Positions 18,211-28,500 of a DNA stretch of 64,000 nt are shown piece by piece. The stretch is from Salimicrobium halophilum (lineage in GTDB: Bacteria; Bacillota; Bacilli; Bacillales; Halobacillaceae): assembly GCF_900100295.1 (NCBI RefSeq), contig NZ_FNEV01000003.1, positions 268,849 through 332,848 of the forward strand, written 5' to 3'. The notes beneath the pieces are model-generated. The model ran no database searches and had not been told where the DNA came from. It saw nothing but the letters and a program-made list of their open reading frames with translations. Positions within the stretch are counted from its first letter, which is position 1. Each line of letters begins with the position of its first letter. Both the position numbers and the translations under genes were made by a program.

Positions 18211-19323
18211 ATGAAGATCGTTATTTCAGGGTTTTACGGGCTCGGAAATACGGGCGATGAGGCGATTCTCGATTCGATTATCGACAACCTGCGCTCGGAA
18301 CTCGATGAGCCTGAGATTACCGTTTTCTCCCTTTCCCCGGGAGATACCGGGAAAAAACATAATGTCCACAGTATTTACCGTGGATGGCGGCACCAATTCA
18401 AGGATAAGGTCCGCGCGCTGAAGGAAGCCGACCTCGTCGTGAGCGGCGGTGGCGGACTGCTGCAGGATACATACCCGACGCGGATCATTTTCGGGCCGCT
18501 TCCTTATTACCTGCTGATCGTTTTCCTGGCGAAGATGGTCCGTACGAAGGTGATGTTCTTTTCTCAAGGGATCGGTCCGGTGACGACGCCTTACGGAAAG
18601 GCCCTTATGAAGACGTTCGGAAATCTGGCTGATTACGTGACGGTCCGTGACCAGTATTCGCTCGACTATCTTCGCGACCTCGGCGTGACGCGTCCGGAGG
18701 GTGAGGTTACAGCGGACATCGTTTTCGCCTATCAGACGAAAGACGACGATACAGCTTATCAATCACTTTCTGTGACCGGTGAGGAAAAACTTGTCGGAGT
18801 AAGCGTGCGTCCATGGTTTCAAGAAGAACAATATAAAAAGGAAATGGCCGAGCTTCTGGATGGTCTGATTGAGGAGCGCGGGGTTACGCCTGTATTCATT
18901 CCTATGGAAGGTCATCATGATACGACGACGTCGAAGGAAGTCCAGAGCTATATGAAGAAAGCGGATCAAACGCTACTGTTGGGTGATGATTTCACCCCGA
19001 ATCAGTACGTGCAGTTTATGAAGCATTGCGAAACGGTGATCGGCATGCGCCTGCATTCGCTTATTTTCGCTTCGATCATGGGCGTGCCTTTCTCAGCGAT
19101 CAGTTATGACAAAAAGGTAGAAAGCCTGGCGAAGCGTACCGGTTTGTGGGACTATTCCACGACGCTCGAAGACTTCACAGCCGCCACGCTTCTCGGGTCT
19201 GTAAAACAGGTGTTTGATGACCGCGAGAAACTGGCTCGTGATTTAGACAAGGCTCAACAGGAACTGAGACAAGAAGCGCTTCACAACGTAGAAATTCTGA
19301 AACAGCGATTCGGGAGGGACTAA
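18211..19323 (+). CDS. csaB: CsaB, polysaccharide pyruvyl transferase
   Basis: 370 residues starting at 18211 behind AGAAAGGA; an in-frame ATG at 18175 overlaps the promoter. It opens with ISGFYGLGNTGDEAIL, the family hallmark, and has VVSGGGGLLQD, FFSQGIGPVTT and VIGMRLHSLIFASIM. CsaB adds a pyruvyl ketal to secondary cell wall polymer ManNAc, and this modification is what SLH domains recognise. Two SLH proteins are encoded within 6 kb, so the enzyme and its clients are neighbours. The stop is two bases before the next gene, a tight pair. Confidence 0.92.
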   Translation: MKIVISGFYGLGNTGDEAILDSIIDNLRSELDEPEITVFSLSPGDTGKKHNVHSIYRGWRHQFKDKVRALKEADLVVSGGGGLLQDTYPTRIIFGPLPYYLLIVFLAKMVRTKVMFFSQGIGPVTTPYGKALMKTFGNLADYVTVRDQYSLDYLRDLGVTRPEGEVTADIVFAYQTKDDDTAYQSLSVTGEEKLVGVSVRPWFQEEQYKKEMAELLDGLIEERGVTPVFIPMEGHHDTTTSKEVQSYMKKADQTLLLGDDFTPNQYVQFMKHCETVIGMRLHSLIFASIMGVPFSAISYDKKVESLAKRTGLWDYSTTLEDFTAATLLGSVKQVFDDREKLARDLDKAQQELRQEALHNVEILKQRFGRD

Positions 19324-19325
19324 CT

Positions 19326-20492
19326 ATGCGCATTATGATGACGACCGTATTCGACTATCCCCACACAGGAGGACTGTCGACGCACGTTGCGACACTAAAA
19401 GCAGGACTCGAAGAACTCGGCCATGAAGTGGACGTCGTATCGTTCACGGACGTGCCGGATGCGAAGAAGCAGGTGGCACGCGGCTCGAGCTTTCTTTTGA
19501 ATAAAGTTTCCAAAGGAAAAGGCATCATCGCCGGCCACCGCGTCCGTCAGCAGCTGCTCGAGGTTCTGATTAAACGGAAAGCGGAAGATAAAGCGTACGA
19601 TATCATCAACGCTCAGGACGTATATGCGTCCCTCGCTTCGTTCAAGAGCGGTGTTCCGGTCGTGTCCACGGTACACGGCTATCTCGCTTTTGAAGCGGTG
19701 AGCCGCGGTGCGGTTTCTTCTAATTCCAAAGAAGCGAAGCATATGCAGGAGCTCGAGCGTGAAGTGTATCGCCAGACGCGTCGTCCGATTACGGTCGACC
19801 AGCGGATCAAGGACTATATCCAGGAGCTTGCCGGAGTCGAAGGAGAACGGATCTACAACTTCATCAACGTCGATCAGTTCCAACCGCAGGTGGAGCGTCG
19901 TGAGGAATTGCGTGCTTCCTTCGGATATGATTCGGATGATGTATTGTTGTTCATCCCGCGCCGGATGACGCGTAAGAACGGGGTTATTTTCCCGGCGAAG
20001 GCCTTGTCGTTGATTCATGAGAAATATCCGCGCGTGCGTCTGTTGTATGCAGGTTCCGGTGAGGAAGAGCAGAATATCCGTGACATTGCCCGCGAGACTG
20101 GCGTCGAGGATCATGTCCATTTTCTTGGAAACATTCCACATGAAACGATGAAAGACTACTATGCGATGAGCAACGCTACGTTGATTCCGTCCATCCACTC
20201 GGAAGGGGTCGAAGAAGCGACATCGATCTCCGCACTTGAAGGCATGGGCGCAGGTGTACCTGTCGTCGCTTCAGGCATCGGCGGTCTGAAAGAACTGATT
20301 GATGACGGAGAAAACGGTCTGCTCGTCGAGGAACAGTCGCCGGAAGCGATCCGCGATGCCGTCTTCCGTATTATTGAACAACCAGAAGAAGGCGAACAGA
20401 TGGCCAAGGCGGCACGGGCGCTGATCGAGGAGAATTATTCCCACCACGCAGCCGCTGAGAAATTTGCCAAGATCTACGAAAGTGTACTTTAA
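19326..20492 (+). CDS. Glycosyltransferase family 4
   Basis: 388 residues and GT-B fold. Visible features are TTVFDYPHTGGLSTHVATL near the N-terminus, VSTVHGYLAFEAVSRG, then IPRRMTRKNGVIFPAKAL and HSEGVEEATSISALEGMGAG with the C-terminal nucleotide-binding loop. It is co-transcribed with csaB (two-base gap) and followed by a terminator. It probably elongates the same polymer that CsaB pyruvylates. The sugar specificity is unknown. Confidence 0.87.
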   Translation: MRIMMTTVFDYPHTGGLSTHVATLKAGLEELGHEVDVVSFTDVPDAKKQVARGSSFLLNKVSKGKGIIAGHRVRQQLLEVLIKRKAEDKAYDIINAQDVYASLASFKSGVPVVSTVHGYLAFEAVSRGAVSSNSKEAKHMQELEREVYRQTRRPITVDQRIKDYIQELAGVEGERIYNFINVDQFQPQVERREELRASFGYDSDDVLLFIPRRMTRKNGVIFPAKALSLIHEKYPRVRLLYAGSGEEEQNIRDIARETGVEDHVHFLGNIPHETMKDYYAMSNATLIPSIHSEGVEEATSISALEGMGAGVPVVASGIGGLKELIDDGENGLLVEEQSPEAIRDAVFRIIEQPEEGEQMAKAARALIEENYSHHAAAEKFAKIYESVL

Positions 20493-20495
20493 TAG

Positions 20496-20530
20496 AAGGG
20501 TGCCCGTTTGACGGGACCCTTTTCTTTTTG
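20496..20530 (+). terminator. Terminator of csaB-GT4
   Basis: AGGGTGCCCGT and ACGGGACCCT form a GC-rich stem with a short loop, followed by TTTTCTTTTTG. Confidence 0.85.
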
Positions 20531-20633
20531 TTTACTTATAAAACGGACGATTGAATAGTAGATGGTCGCAGCGACATTTCTTGTCAAAAACGCTGCAACT
20601 TCATCACATACTTACAATTATGGAGGACATGCT

Positions 20634-22157
20634 ATGGGACGTTTGAAACAGGCAGCCATTTGGATTACCTTGCTGTCTCTGCTTTTGAAAGTGATGGGAT
20701 TCTTCCGCGAAAGTGCCATCGCCTGGGAATTCGGGGCGAGTGAGCTGACGAACGGATTTTTCCTCGCTTTCGCTTTTGTAACGCTTACCGTTACGATGGT
20801 CGCCAACGGATTCAATACAGTATTCCTACCCGAATACTTGCGCCACCGCCGAGAGATGGAAGGCCGGGAAGGCGAAGCCGAACGTGACGCTTCAGGTGTG
20901 CTAAGCTACACGGTGCTTCTTTTTCTTCTTATGTCGATTATTCTGTACGTCATTGCGCCGTGGTTCGTGCCGTTCATCTATCCTGGCATGGGGATGCTGG
21001 AACGCGAAGTCGCCGTTGAAATTACGCGCGTCTTCTTCCTGTTCATGTCGGTAATTGCGCTCAGCGGGATGCTGGAGTCGTACCTGCAGAGCCTGCGCAT
21101 CTTCGTACCGACGCAGGTGGCGAAAATCAGCGGTACCCTCTTCTCCGTCGTGTTCATCTTCCTGTTCGGAGATATGTGGGGCATCCACTCCGTCGCGTAC
21201 GGGTTCGTGTTCGGTACCATGATCGGTGCGGGCGTGCAGTTCTATTATCTGATGAAAGGCGGCTTCCGCTTCCGTCCGACGTTGAAGATGGATTTCGGGT
21301 TTTTGAAAGGGTTCCTGCTGATGCTCGCGCCTGCCCTGCTCCACTCGTCAGTCGGGCACGTGAACGTTTTTGTCGATAAAGCATTTGCTGCCGGTATTCC
21401 GGGGGCAGCCGTTACGTATCTGAACAACGCATCGCTTTTGATGAGTATTCCGAGTACGATGTTTGCGACGACGTTTGTCGCGATCGTGTTCACGCTGTTG
21501 TCGGAACGTGCCGATGATACGAAAGCATTCCAGGATACCCTGTTCACCGGCTATCAGCTCGGTGTCATCGTGCTTCTGCCGATTGCGGTCGGAATTTTCC
21601 TCATCGGGGAACAGGCGATTGCGTTCATCTACGAGCGCGGTCAGTTTACGGCCATGGATACAGAAGCCGTGTTTGATGCCTTGAAGTTCTATGTACCGAT
21701 TATCGTGACACAAGGACTTTTAACCATTTCCGTTAGAGCGATGTACGCGAGTGGTCGTGGTAAGCAGATCCTTATGGTCAGTTCGACGACGATTTTGTTG
21801 AATCTACTGTTCAACTATCTGCTCGTCGGGCCGCTCGGATATCCGGGGCTTGCTTTGTCCAGTGCGCTGGTATCGCTCTACTACTTCACGATGATTACGC
21901 TTGTGCTGTACCGTGACCACGCCAAGTCTGAATTGGTGCGATTCACCGTGATGCTGTTGCGTGCGATTCCACCGGTTGTGATCATGGGCGTTGTCGTGTG
22001 GGCGGTCGAAGTCTATACGCCGGTTACGCAGTTGTATTCTCTCTGGCAGCTGGCGATTCTCGGTAGTATCGGCGCGCTTGTGTATGTAGGTAGTGTGTAT
22101 GTGCTTTACAGGAGCGGTTTCCAAGCTGTTGTGCGTATGGTCAAGAAGAGAGCTTGA
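20634..22157 (+). CDS. MurJ/MviN-type lipid flippase
   Basis: 507 residues starting at 20634 behind TGGAGG; the frame extends upstream to 20562 without a site. There are about 14 transmembrane helices. The first helix region has LLKVMGFFRESAIAWEFGAS, and later RAMYASGRGKQIL and LLNLLFNYLLVGPLGYPGLA, as in the MOP superfamily. It could flip lipid II (MurJ) or a lipid-linked wall polymer (Wzx-like). Its place beside csaB and glycosyltransferase genes favours export of polymer repeat units, but sequence alone does not decide. Confidence 0.85.
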   Translation: MGRLKQAAIWITLLSLLLKVMGFFRESAIAWEFGASELTNGFFLAFAFVTLTVTMVANGFNTVFLPEYLRHRREMEGREGEAERDASGVLSYTVLLFLLMSIILYVIAPWFVPFIYPGMGMLEREVAVEITRVFFLFMSVIALSGMLESYLQSLRIFVPTQVAKISGTLFSVVFIFLFGDMWGIHSVAYGFVFGTMIGAGVQFYYLMKGGFRFRPTLKMDFGFLKGFLLMLAPALLHSSVGHVNVFVDKAFAAGIPGAAVTYLNNASLLMSIPSTMFATTFVAIVFTLLSERADDTKAFQDTLFTGYQLGVIVLLPIAVGIFLIGEQAIAFIYERGQFTAMDTEAVFDALKFYVPIIVTQGLLTISVRAMYASGRGKQILMVSSTTILLNLLFNYLLVGPLGYPGLALSSALVSLYYFTMITLVLYRDHAKSELVRFTVMLLRAIPPVVIMGVVVWAVEVYTPVTQLYSLWQLAILGSIGALVYVGSVYVLYRSGFQAVVRMVKKRA

Positions 22158-22173
22158 TGTTTGTTTGGTTGGG

Positions 22174-22219
22174 CGCGACGTTCGGGCCGGGGTTTTCCGG
22201 TCTTGAGCGTCGCTTTTTT
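22174..22219 (+). terminator. Terminator of the flippase gene
   Basis: GCGACG ... CGTCGC arms with an inner CCGG/CCGG pairing, followed by TTTTTTG. Confidence 0.85.
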
Positions 22220-22252
22220 GTTTTGCGGTATGTTCTAGGAGGGGTTTTTTTG

Positions 22253-22583
22253 CCTGAGTGGTTCGTTTCTTTCGTATTACACCGTTCGTGAGCCTTGATA
22301 AGAGCGTGAGTGGTTCGTTTCTGGATTTGCGGTACGCTCAGCACAGGTTCTCCATCTGTGAACGGTGCACAAATGCATTCAGAATGCTTGTCCTTCCCTG
22401 CGAGCAGGGAAGGAGTTTATGGAGAGCGCTTGCTGGACACTTAGGTTAGAGTTTCTCTCTTGAGTGGGGCGCTATTTTCATACGGCGCCGTTCAAAAGTT
22501 AAACCGACGCGTGAGTGGGGGCAAACAGATTTGCGGGACACTCGGACTCAGCCTTCTCCCCTGAACAGCGCCCAATGCATTCA
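22253..22583 (-). repeat. Family I intergenic repeat, about two copies
   Basis: Here the modules read on the minus strand. GAACGGTGC, the GCATTC/GAATGC word and the CCTTCCCTGC...GGGAAGG hairpin occur in reverse order (hairpin near 22393-22413). A second copy has the CGCCGTTCA and GAGTGGGGGCAAA/TTTGCGGGACACTC stems at 22485-22560. Confidence 0.8.
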
Positions 22584-22599
22584 ATCTTTCAAAGACAAC

Positions 22600-22635
22600 A
22601 AAAAACGCCTTCCCCTTTGATCAGGAAAAGACGTT
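22600..22635 (-). terminator. Terminator of the 39-codon gene
   Basis: AACGTCTTTTCC and GGGGAAGGCGTT pair across an 8-base loop, then TTTTTTG on the minus strand. Confidence 0.8.
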
Positions 22636-22640
22636 ATGTA

Positions 22641-22760
22641 TCACTTCTGTAAGAGTTGCATTAACTGTTCAATGACATCCTGAGAACTCGCCAGTTCTGA
22701 TGTCTCTGCCCGCTCTTTGACGCTTTGGAGGGCTTCTTTCAGTTGATCAGCATGTTTCAT
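22641..22760 (-). CDS. Small 39-residue protein next to sinR
   Basis: A short frame starts at the ATG at 22760 behind AAAAGGTGG and ends at TGA 22643-22641, just before a strong terminator. Start site, stop and terminator together make a real gene likely. The product is soluble, helical and charged (starts MKHADQLKEALQSVKERAE, ends QLMQLLQK). It lies 295 bases downstream of sinR on the same strand. B. subtilis SinR has a small antagonist, SinI, but this peptide lacks the EWxxLMxEA motif shared by SinI and SinR, so homology is not claimed. A regulatory partner is one possibility; an unrelated small protein is another. Confidence 0.6.
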   Translation of the reverse strand: MKHADQLKEALQSVKERAETSELASSQDVIEQLMQLLQK

Positions 22761-23054
22761 GATAACCACCTTTTTCACCGTTTTTACTATATTCGTAAGT
22801 TATTAGACTTTTTAGACGCTTTTTTACAACTTTCCACATTGTACCACAAACTAACAGTATTTCCACTGGGATTTCCAATATAATATGCAAAATAACGGAA
22901 AACGTGCATACAATCCATATATTCCCGTATCGATTATCATTAAACTATTCTTTATATAGAACATTTTATTCCTTAAATAGGTAAAAGTCAACATCTTTCG
23001 TAGAGGATTCTATGTATTTCTACACAAAAGTAAGCGTACCTTCGAGAGGCACGC

Positions 23055-23390
23055 TTACTGGTTGTCGTTCTTATTCAGTTTCCATCTATTGAATTCCAGA
23101 TAGTCCCGGAACTGTTCCTTCGAGATACCGGAATTCATGGCGTCTTTCACGAGGTTGATCCATTCATCATCGAGTGGTTCGTTGATGTCCTGTTGTTCCC
23201 CATGTAGGAGGTAATTCATCGAGACATCGAGTTCATTAGAGATCTTCTCTAAAAATTGGATAGATGGGTTCTGCTGGATGTTACGTTCAATGGAACTCAA
23301 GTACGATTTTGCTACCTTTGCTCTTTCAGCAAGTTCGGATAACGAAAATCCACGATCTTTTCGTATATGCTGTATACGATCCCCTATCAT
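23055..23390 (-). CDS. sinR: SinR, biofilm/motility master regulator
   Basis: 111 residues from the ATG at 23390 (AAGGTG precedes). The N-terminal Xre-type helix-turn-helix (residues 1-64) has FSLSELAERAKVAKSYLSSI and NPSIQFLEKISNELDVSM, almost identical in pattern to B. subtilis SinR. The C-terminal oligomerisation hairpin is DDEWINLVKDAMNSGISKEQ with FRDYLEFNRWKL. SinR represses matrix genes and, with partners, governs the switch between motility and biofilm. No sinI with the usual motif is adjacent. Confidence 0.9.
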   Translation of the reverse strand: MIGDRIQHIRKDRGFSLSELAERAKVAKSYLSSIERNIQQNPSIQFLEKISNELDVSMNYLLHGEQQDINEPLDDEWINLVKDAMNSGISKEQFRDYLEFNRWKLNKNDNQ

Positions 23391-23611
23391 GTCTCTCACC
23401 TTCTTTCCAAAACCAGTATAGCACATAGTTGACCCACGTTCTATATAAAGTACCCTGTTTTTTTACCAATAAACGATTTTTTCAAAAAAACATTACTTTT
23501 TTCCTAACGTATGTGCGAGTAGTTATACGAGTGTATAGACTCTATATTTTTCAGCCTTTCCCTTTTCATTTAATTGGTAATCATATTAAGTGCCTTATTT
23601 TCTAAAACGAA

Positions 23612-23645
23612 CAAAAGCCTTCCAGCAAAATGGAAGGCTTTCTTC
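23612..23645 (-). terminator. Terminator of the second SLH gene
   Basis: AAAGCCTTCCA and TGGAAGGCTTT pair around a 6-base loop with T-rich sequence after, on the minus strand. Confidence 0.85.
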
Positions 23646-23654
23646 TTTAAACTT

Positions 23655-24791
23655 TTACGGAGTATAACGGATTTGGAAAAGGTTCAGTGTCGCTGATTCG
23701 TCAACTTGATCCACTTGTGTCAATCCGTCCTCTCCTTGGGAAAGCTGGTGCTCTCCGTTTGCATTGAAAGAGACGAAATAGTCCCCTGCATTGTAACGGT
23801 AAGAGACGCCATCGAACAGTTCATTGTAATAGACTTCATCCGGTTCCCCGAGAGAAGCTTTCACATCTGCCAGTGTCGAATCACCAGTACCTCTGGCATC
23901 CGGGAACCAGGCGATGCTGTTCACGAGCTCATCCGCATCATCATCGTTCATGCCACTGATGCCTAAGAAAATATTTCCGTAACGTTCGCGCGGCCCTTCG
24001 ATATTGACCTGCTCATCCGGGTCGCCGTACTCAAGAGTGACCGTCGGGAAATACTGACCGAGCATTAGACGTGTGTCGAACAACGCGCCTCCTGCTTCCA
24101 CTTCATCGAGCGCTTCCTGACCACCTGCCAGGAAATCAGAAGGTTCATAATCACGGAGCGCGGTCTGCTCTTCGTAGTCTTTATCCTCGACGTTCATTGC
24201 ATTGAAAAGCATCGCGGAAAAGTCCTGACGCTTGATCGGGTCGCCGACGCCGAATTCATGATTCGGATACCCGCTGGCTACGCCGAAGTGATAGACAGAG
24301 TCGAGATAGTCGCCGAGGGACGTCCAGCCACGATCATCGAAATGTACCGTAGGCACATCCTGGAGCTGAAGATCGAATGCTTCTACTAGTACCTTCGCCA
24401 TCTGTTCTCTTGTCAGTTCATCATACGTACCGAATTCATCGGAACTTTGCCCCTGGAAAATCCCTTCTTCATAAAGCATGTCGACGACTTCATTATATTT
24501 GTCGGGAACGTCCTCAAAACTGTGGCTCACTTCACCGTCGAAATCGAGGTTCAGCGCACTTTCGAGCATAAGCGCCGCTTCAATTCTTGTTAGGGACTCA
24601 TTCGGACGGAACGTACCGTCGTTGAACCCGCTGACGACTCCCTTCTGGTACAGCTGATTGATCGCTTCGTAGTGTGTCATGTTCTCCGATATGTCCGAAA
24701 ACGAATCCGCTGCCGTGTGATCATCGGCTTGCACGCTCATCACTGAAGTAGCGGCAAGCGCACCGGTAAGTATAGCAGTTCTTTTTTTCAT
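23655..24791 (-). CDS. SLH-domain surface protein with DUF4309-like C-terminus
   Basis: 378 residues behind AAGGAGGGG. A signal peptide (1-22) leads to three SLH domains (about 28-80, 85-140, 148-200; e.g. SGFNDGTFRPNESLTRIEAA, YDELTREQMAKVLVEAFDL, GDPIKRQDFSAMLFNAM). The mature start DDHTAADSF is the same as in the S-layer anchor. The C-terminal region (about 240-378) contains TLADVKASLGEPDEVYYN and FDGVSYRYNAGDYFVSF, which resembles the DUF4309 domain of secreted Bacillus proteins such as YjgB. It is wall-bound through pyruvylated polymer. The function beyond anchoring is unknown. It is monocistronic. Confidence 0.8.
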   Translation of the reverse strand: MKKRTAILTGALAATSVMSVQADDHTAADSFSDISENMTHYEAINQLYQKGVVSGFNDGTFRPNESLTRIEAALMLESALNLDFDGEVSHSFEDVPDKYNEVVDMLYEEGIFQGQSSDEFGTYDELTREQMAKVLVEAFDLQLQDVPTVHFDDRGWTSLGDYLDSVYHFGVASGYPNHEFGVGDPIKRQDFSAMLFNAMNVEDKDYEEQTALRDYEPSDFLAGGQEALDEVEAGGALFDTRLMLGQYFPTVTLEYGDPDEQVNIEGPRERYGNIFLGISGMNDDDADELVNSIAWFPDARGTGDSTLADVKASLGEPDEVYYNELFDGVSYRYNAGDYFVSFNANGEHQLSQGEDGLTQVDQVDESATLNLFQIRYTP

Positions 24792-24820
24792 AAAAAAATT
24801 CCCCTCCTTAGTATAGATAC

Positions 24821-24847
24821 ATTCCCTAGTGGGAAACTTTTCTAAAC
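24821..24847 (-). promoter_or_regulatory. Possible sigma-B-like promoter with inverted repeat
   Basis: On the minus strand GTTTAG and GGGAAT are separated by 15 bases, close to the general-stress pattern GTTTAA-N13-15-GGGTAT. The same place holds TTCCC-ACTA-GGGAA, an inverted repeat that could instead be an operator. A TATACT box follows 9 bases later. Confidence 0.3.
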
Positions 24848-24941
24848 GTTTTTGTTCATTATTGAATGCAGTGATATTGTTCTGCTAGGACAATCCTATG
24901 CAGACCGTAAGCGGTGTTATGCGGAGAGTTTTTACTGACTA

Positions 24942-25479
24942 CCTTCCCCCGCTCTTGGGGGAGGTACTCTAATACTTGGGCGCCGTTCACGGGTGGTGCG
25001 CTGCCCCTGAGTGTCCCGCAAATGCTTTTGCCACTCAGAAAAGGATTCCTAGCTTGAGCGTCCAGCAATAGACTCCTTCCCTGCCAGCAGGGAAGGACAA
25101 GCATTCTGAATGCATTTGTGCACCGTTCACGGGTGGTCCACCCGACTCGAGTGTACCGCAAATCCAGAAACGAACCGTTCATGTTCTGATTCGAGTCACG
25201 AACGGTGCAGTACGAAAGAAAAGAACCACTCAGCGAAGAATTTCTCGCCTGAACGTCCAGCATCTCGAACATATCCAGTATCTTCCAACCTACCTTCCCC
25301 GCCCTTGGGAAGGTATAAGGATTCAAATGCCCTTAGGCACCATTCACGAATAGCGATTTTGCGCTGAGTGTACCGTAAATCCTCGAATGGACCGCTCACG
25401 CTCTTTTGAAAGCTGGCGAACGGTGCATTTAGAAAGAAATGAACCGTTCAGCGACATTTTCTTCGCATGAACGGTTCGC
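24942..25479 (+). repeat. Family I intergenic repeat, three degenerate copies
   Basis: Three copies, each led by a CCTTCC...GGAAGG hairpin (24942, 25077, 25292) followed by GCRCCGTTCAC and GAGTGTMCCGYAAAT modules. The copies have diverged more than elsewhere and are partly truncated. They fill the gap between the SLH gene and the efflux operon. Confidence 0.8.
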
Positions 25480-25518
25480 AAAAAGAAAACCGCCGGGGCG
25501 TAAAACCCCTGGCGGTTG
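25480..25518 (-). terminator. Terminator of the efflux operon
   Basis: AACCGCCAGGGG and CCCCGGCGGTT form a long stem with a short loop, followed by TTCTTTTT on the minus strand. Confidence 0.87.
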
Positions 25519-25519
25519 A

Positions 25520-28500
25520 TTATTCCACCCGCTTCCGGAAGAAGCCGGTGATTTTTGCTGACAGATCGTCAAAATACGTGTAGACGACTGGAATCAATAC
25601 GAGCGTGAAAAAACTCGATACGGTCAGACCGAAGATGATCGTGACTGCGAGCGGCTGCTGGGCCTCCGCTCCCTGGCCGATACCGATGGCAAGTGGCACC
25701 ATACCGAGAACGGTGGTGATCGTCGTCATCAGAATCGGTCGCAGGCGGTTCGGTCCCGCTTCGAGAATCGCTTCGTACCGGTCGTAGGAACGCCTGCGCA
25801 AAATGTTGATATAGTCGACCAGCACGATAGCGTTGTTCACGACGATACCGGCGAGCATGATTACCCCGACGAATGCCGGCATGCTGAGCGGCAATCCGGT
25901 GATGAACAACCCTCCGGCGACACCGACGATGGTGGCTGGCAGGCTGAACATGATGATGAACGGGAACAGGAAGTTCTCGAACTGCACAGCCATGACCGCG
26001 TAGACGAGGAATAGCGAGAAAAGCAATGCGACGAATAGATCGCCGAACGCTTCTTCCATGTCCTGGGCTTGGCCGCCGACTTCGTACGTGTACCCTTCCG
26101 GATAATTGAGCCGGTCGAGCGCCGCTTCCACGTCCGCCGTCACGCTCCCGAGATCACGTTCTCCGATGTCCGCGGTGACGTTCACCTGCGGCTGCTGATT
26201 TTCCCGGAGCAGCGTTACCGGTCCTTCGATCTGGCGTACTTCCGCTATGGAAGAAAGCGGGACGAGCGCGCCTGTCGCTGTCGATATCGGCAAATTCTCG
26301 AGGTCCGCAATGGTCGAATGTTCATCGACCGGCGTCACGAGGCGAACTTCAATTTCCTCGCCGTTTTCCCGGTATCTCGTCGCTGTCTGTCCCTGGAAGG
26401 CGAGCTGCACTTCCGAGATGACCTGCTGTTCAGTGAGCCCGTACTGGCTCGCTTTCTTCCGGTCGACCTGGATGTCGAGCTGCGGTTCGGAGTCTTCCGT
26501 GGAGGACGAAGGTGCGACGATGCCGTCGATGTCTTCGATCATGTAGACGACCTGATCGGCGAGTTCGTTGAGCACCTCATATTCCTGACCGTTCAACTGG
26601 ACCTGGATCGGGGAACCGGTGCCGAGCCCGGCGGACATTTCCGTCACTTCCACCTCAGCCCCGACGACGTCCTGCAATTCTTCATCGAGCTCTTCCATCA
26701 CCTGCTGGGTGGACCGCTCCCTTTCCCCGGGATCGACGAGCTGGATCGTGTAACTGGCCCGGTCGGCACTTCCCCCGGCAAGCCCCATTTCTCCGCTCCC
26801 GATCGACAGGTAATGCACGTCGATCACGTCTCCGAACGCGTTGAGACGTTCGCTGATGTCTTCGGTCACTTTTTCCGTTTCTTCAAGCGCGGTACCACGT
26901 TCCAGGGAAACGTCGACTTCAATCTGCCCCTGGTCGGATTCAGGAATGAACGATGTTCCGATCAGCGGAACGAGAGCAATACTTCCTCCTATCGCCAGAA
27001 GCGTAAGGAGCACCGTCGTCTTCCGGAATTTCAATACCTTCCGAAGAACGCGCTGATAGCCACGGTTCACCTTTTCAAGAAAACGGTCGAACCAGTAGCG
27101 CTTGCCGTTCTCCATCGCTTTGGTCAAAAGTTTCGACGACAGCATCGGAATCAGCGTCACGGAAACGGCGAGCGATGCGATGAGCGCGAAGGAAATCGTG
27201 AGAGCGAGCGGCGTGAACAGCTCGGACGCGATGCCTTCCACCAGCATGATCGGCAGGAATACGACAAGGGTCGTCGTAGCCGATGCAATAACGGCCGGCG
27301 CGAGTTCGGACGCCCCTTCGCTTGCCGCTTCTTTCATCGAATACCCCAGCTGTCGGTACCGGACGATATTTTCTAAGATAACGATCGAACTGTCGACCAT
27401 CATCCCGATCCCGAGCGCGAGTCCGCCCATCGTCAGGACGTTCAGCGTCTCGCCGGTGAAGTACATGAGCGTGAACGTCGAGATGATCGCAATCGGAATG
27501 GAGATCCCTATGACGAGCGTGGCTCTGACACTTTTCAGGAAAAGTAACAGGACGGCGACCGAGAACAGGCCACCGAGCAGAATGTTGACGATGACGCTGT
27601 TGATCGAAATCTTGATGAATTCCGAAGTGTCGAGCACGGTATCCATCGAGACCTGATCGGGCAGGTCGGGCGCGAGTTCATCCATCGCCGCCTGGATATT
27701 TTCCGCGGTCTCCACCGTGTTGGCATCCGTTTTCTTCAGAGCGGAAAGAACGACGGCTGTATCGTTGTTCACTTCGGAGACGGTGCCGGTGTCTTCGATT
27801 TCTTTTTCCACGGAAGCGAATTGATCCAGCGTCAGCCGGGCTCCCGCTTCCGTTGTGATGATGGTATTCCTTATGTCTTCAATCGACGAAAACTCTCCGT
27901 TGACGCGGATACGTATGTCTTTGTCCCCTTTATCGATGGAACCCGCGGAGGCCGCCTGATTCGAAGCGTTCAGCGTCTGGACGATCGTCTGGGTGTCGAT
28001 GCCGAGCTTATTCAGTTCCGCTCGGTCGATCTCGATCTGGACTTCTTCCGTCCGGCCACCCTCGATGGAAATCGAAGCGACGCCTCCCTGACGCTCAAGG
28101 AACGGCACAATCTGATCCTCAGCAATCTGCTGCAGCTCCTGCGGCGTATCTCCGGAAAGGCCGATTGTCATAATCGGCAGCGCCTGTGGATCGAAGCGCA
28201 GAACGTTCGGTTCCCCTGCTCCTTCTGGCAAGACACCGGAGACTTGCGAGACCGCTTCCCTAACTTCGAGAAGCGCACTATCGAGATCCACTCCGGTGGA
28301 AAACTGCATGAAAATGAGCGAGGCCCCCTGTTGGGACTGCGACTGCAGAACTTCCAGGCCTTCGAGAGAACTGACGGACCCTTCGATCGGACGACTGACG
28401 AGCTGTTCCACGTCCTGGGGCGCGGCTTCTTCATAGGTGGTCGAAACGACAGCCACCGGCAAATCGATGTCCGGATAAAGGTCGATGGTCAGGTTGCGCA

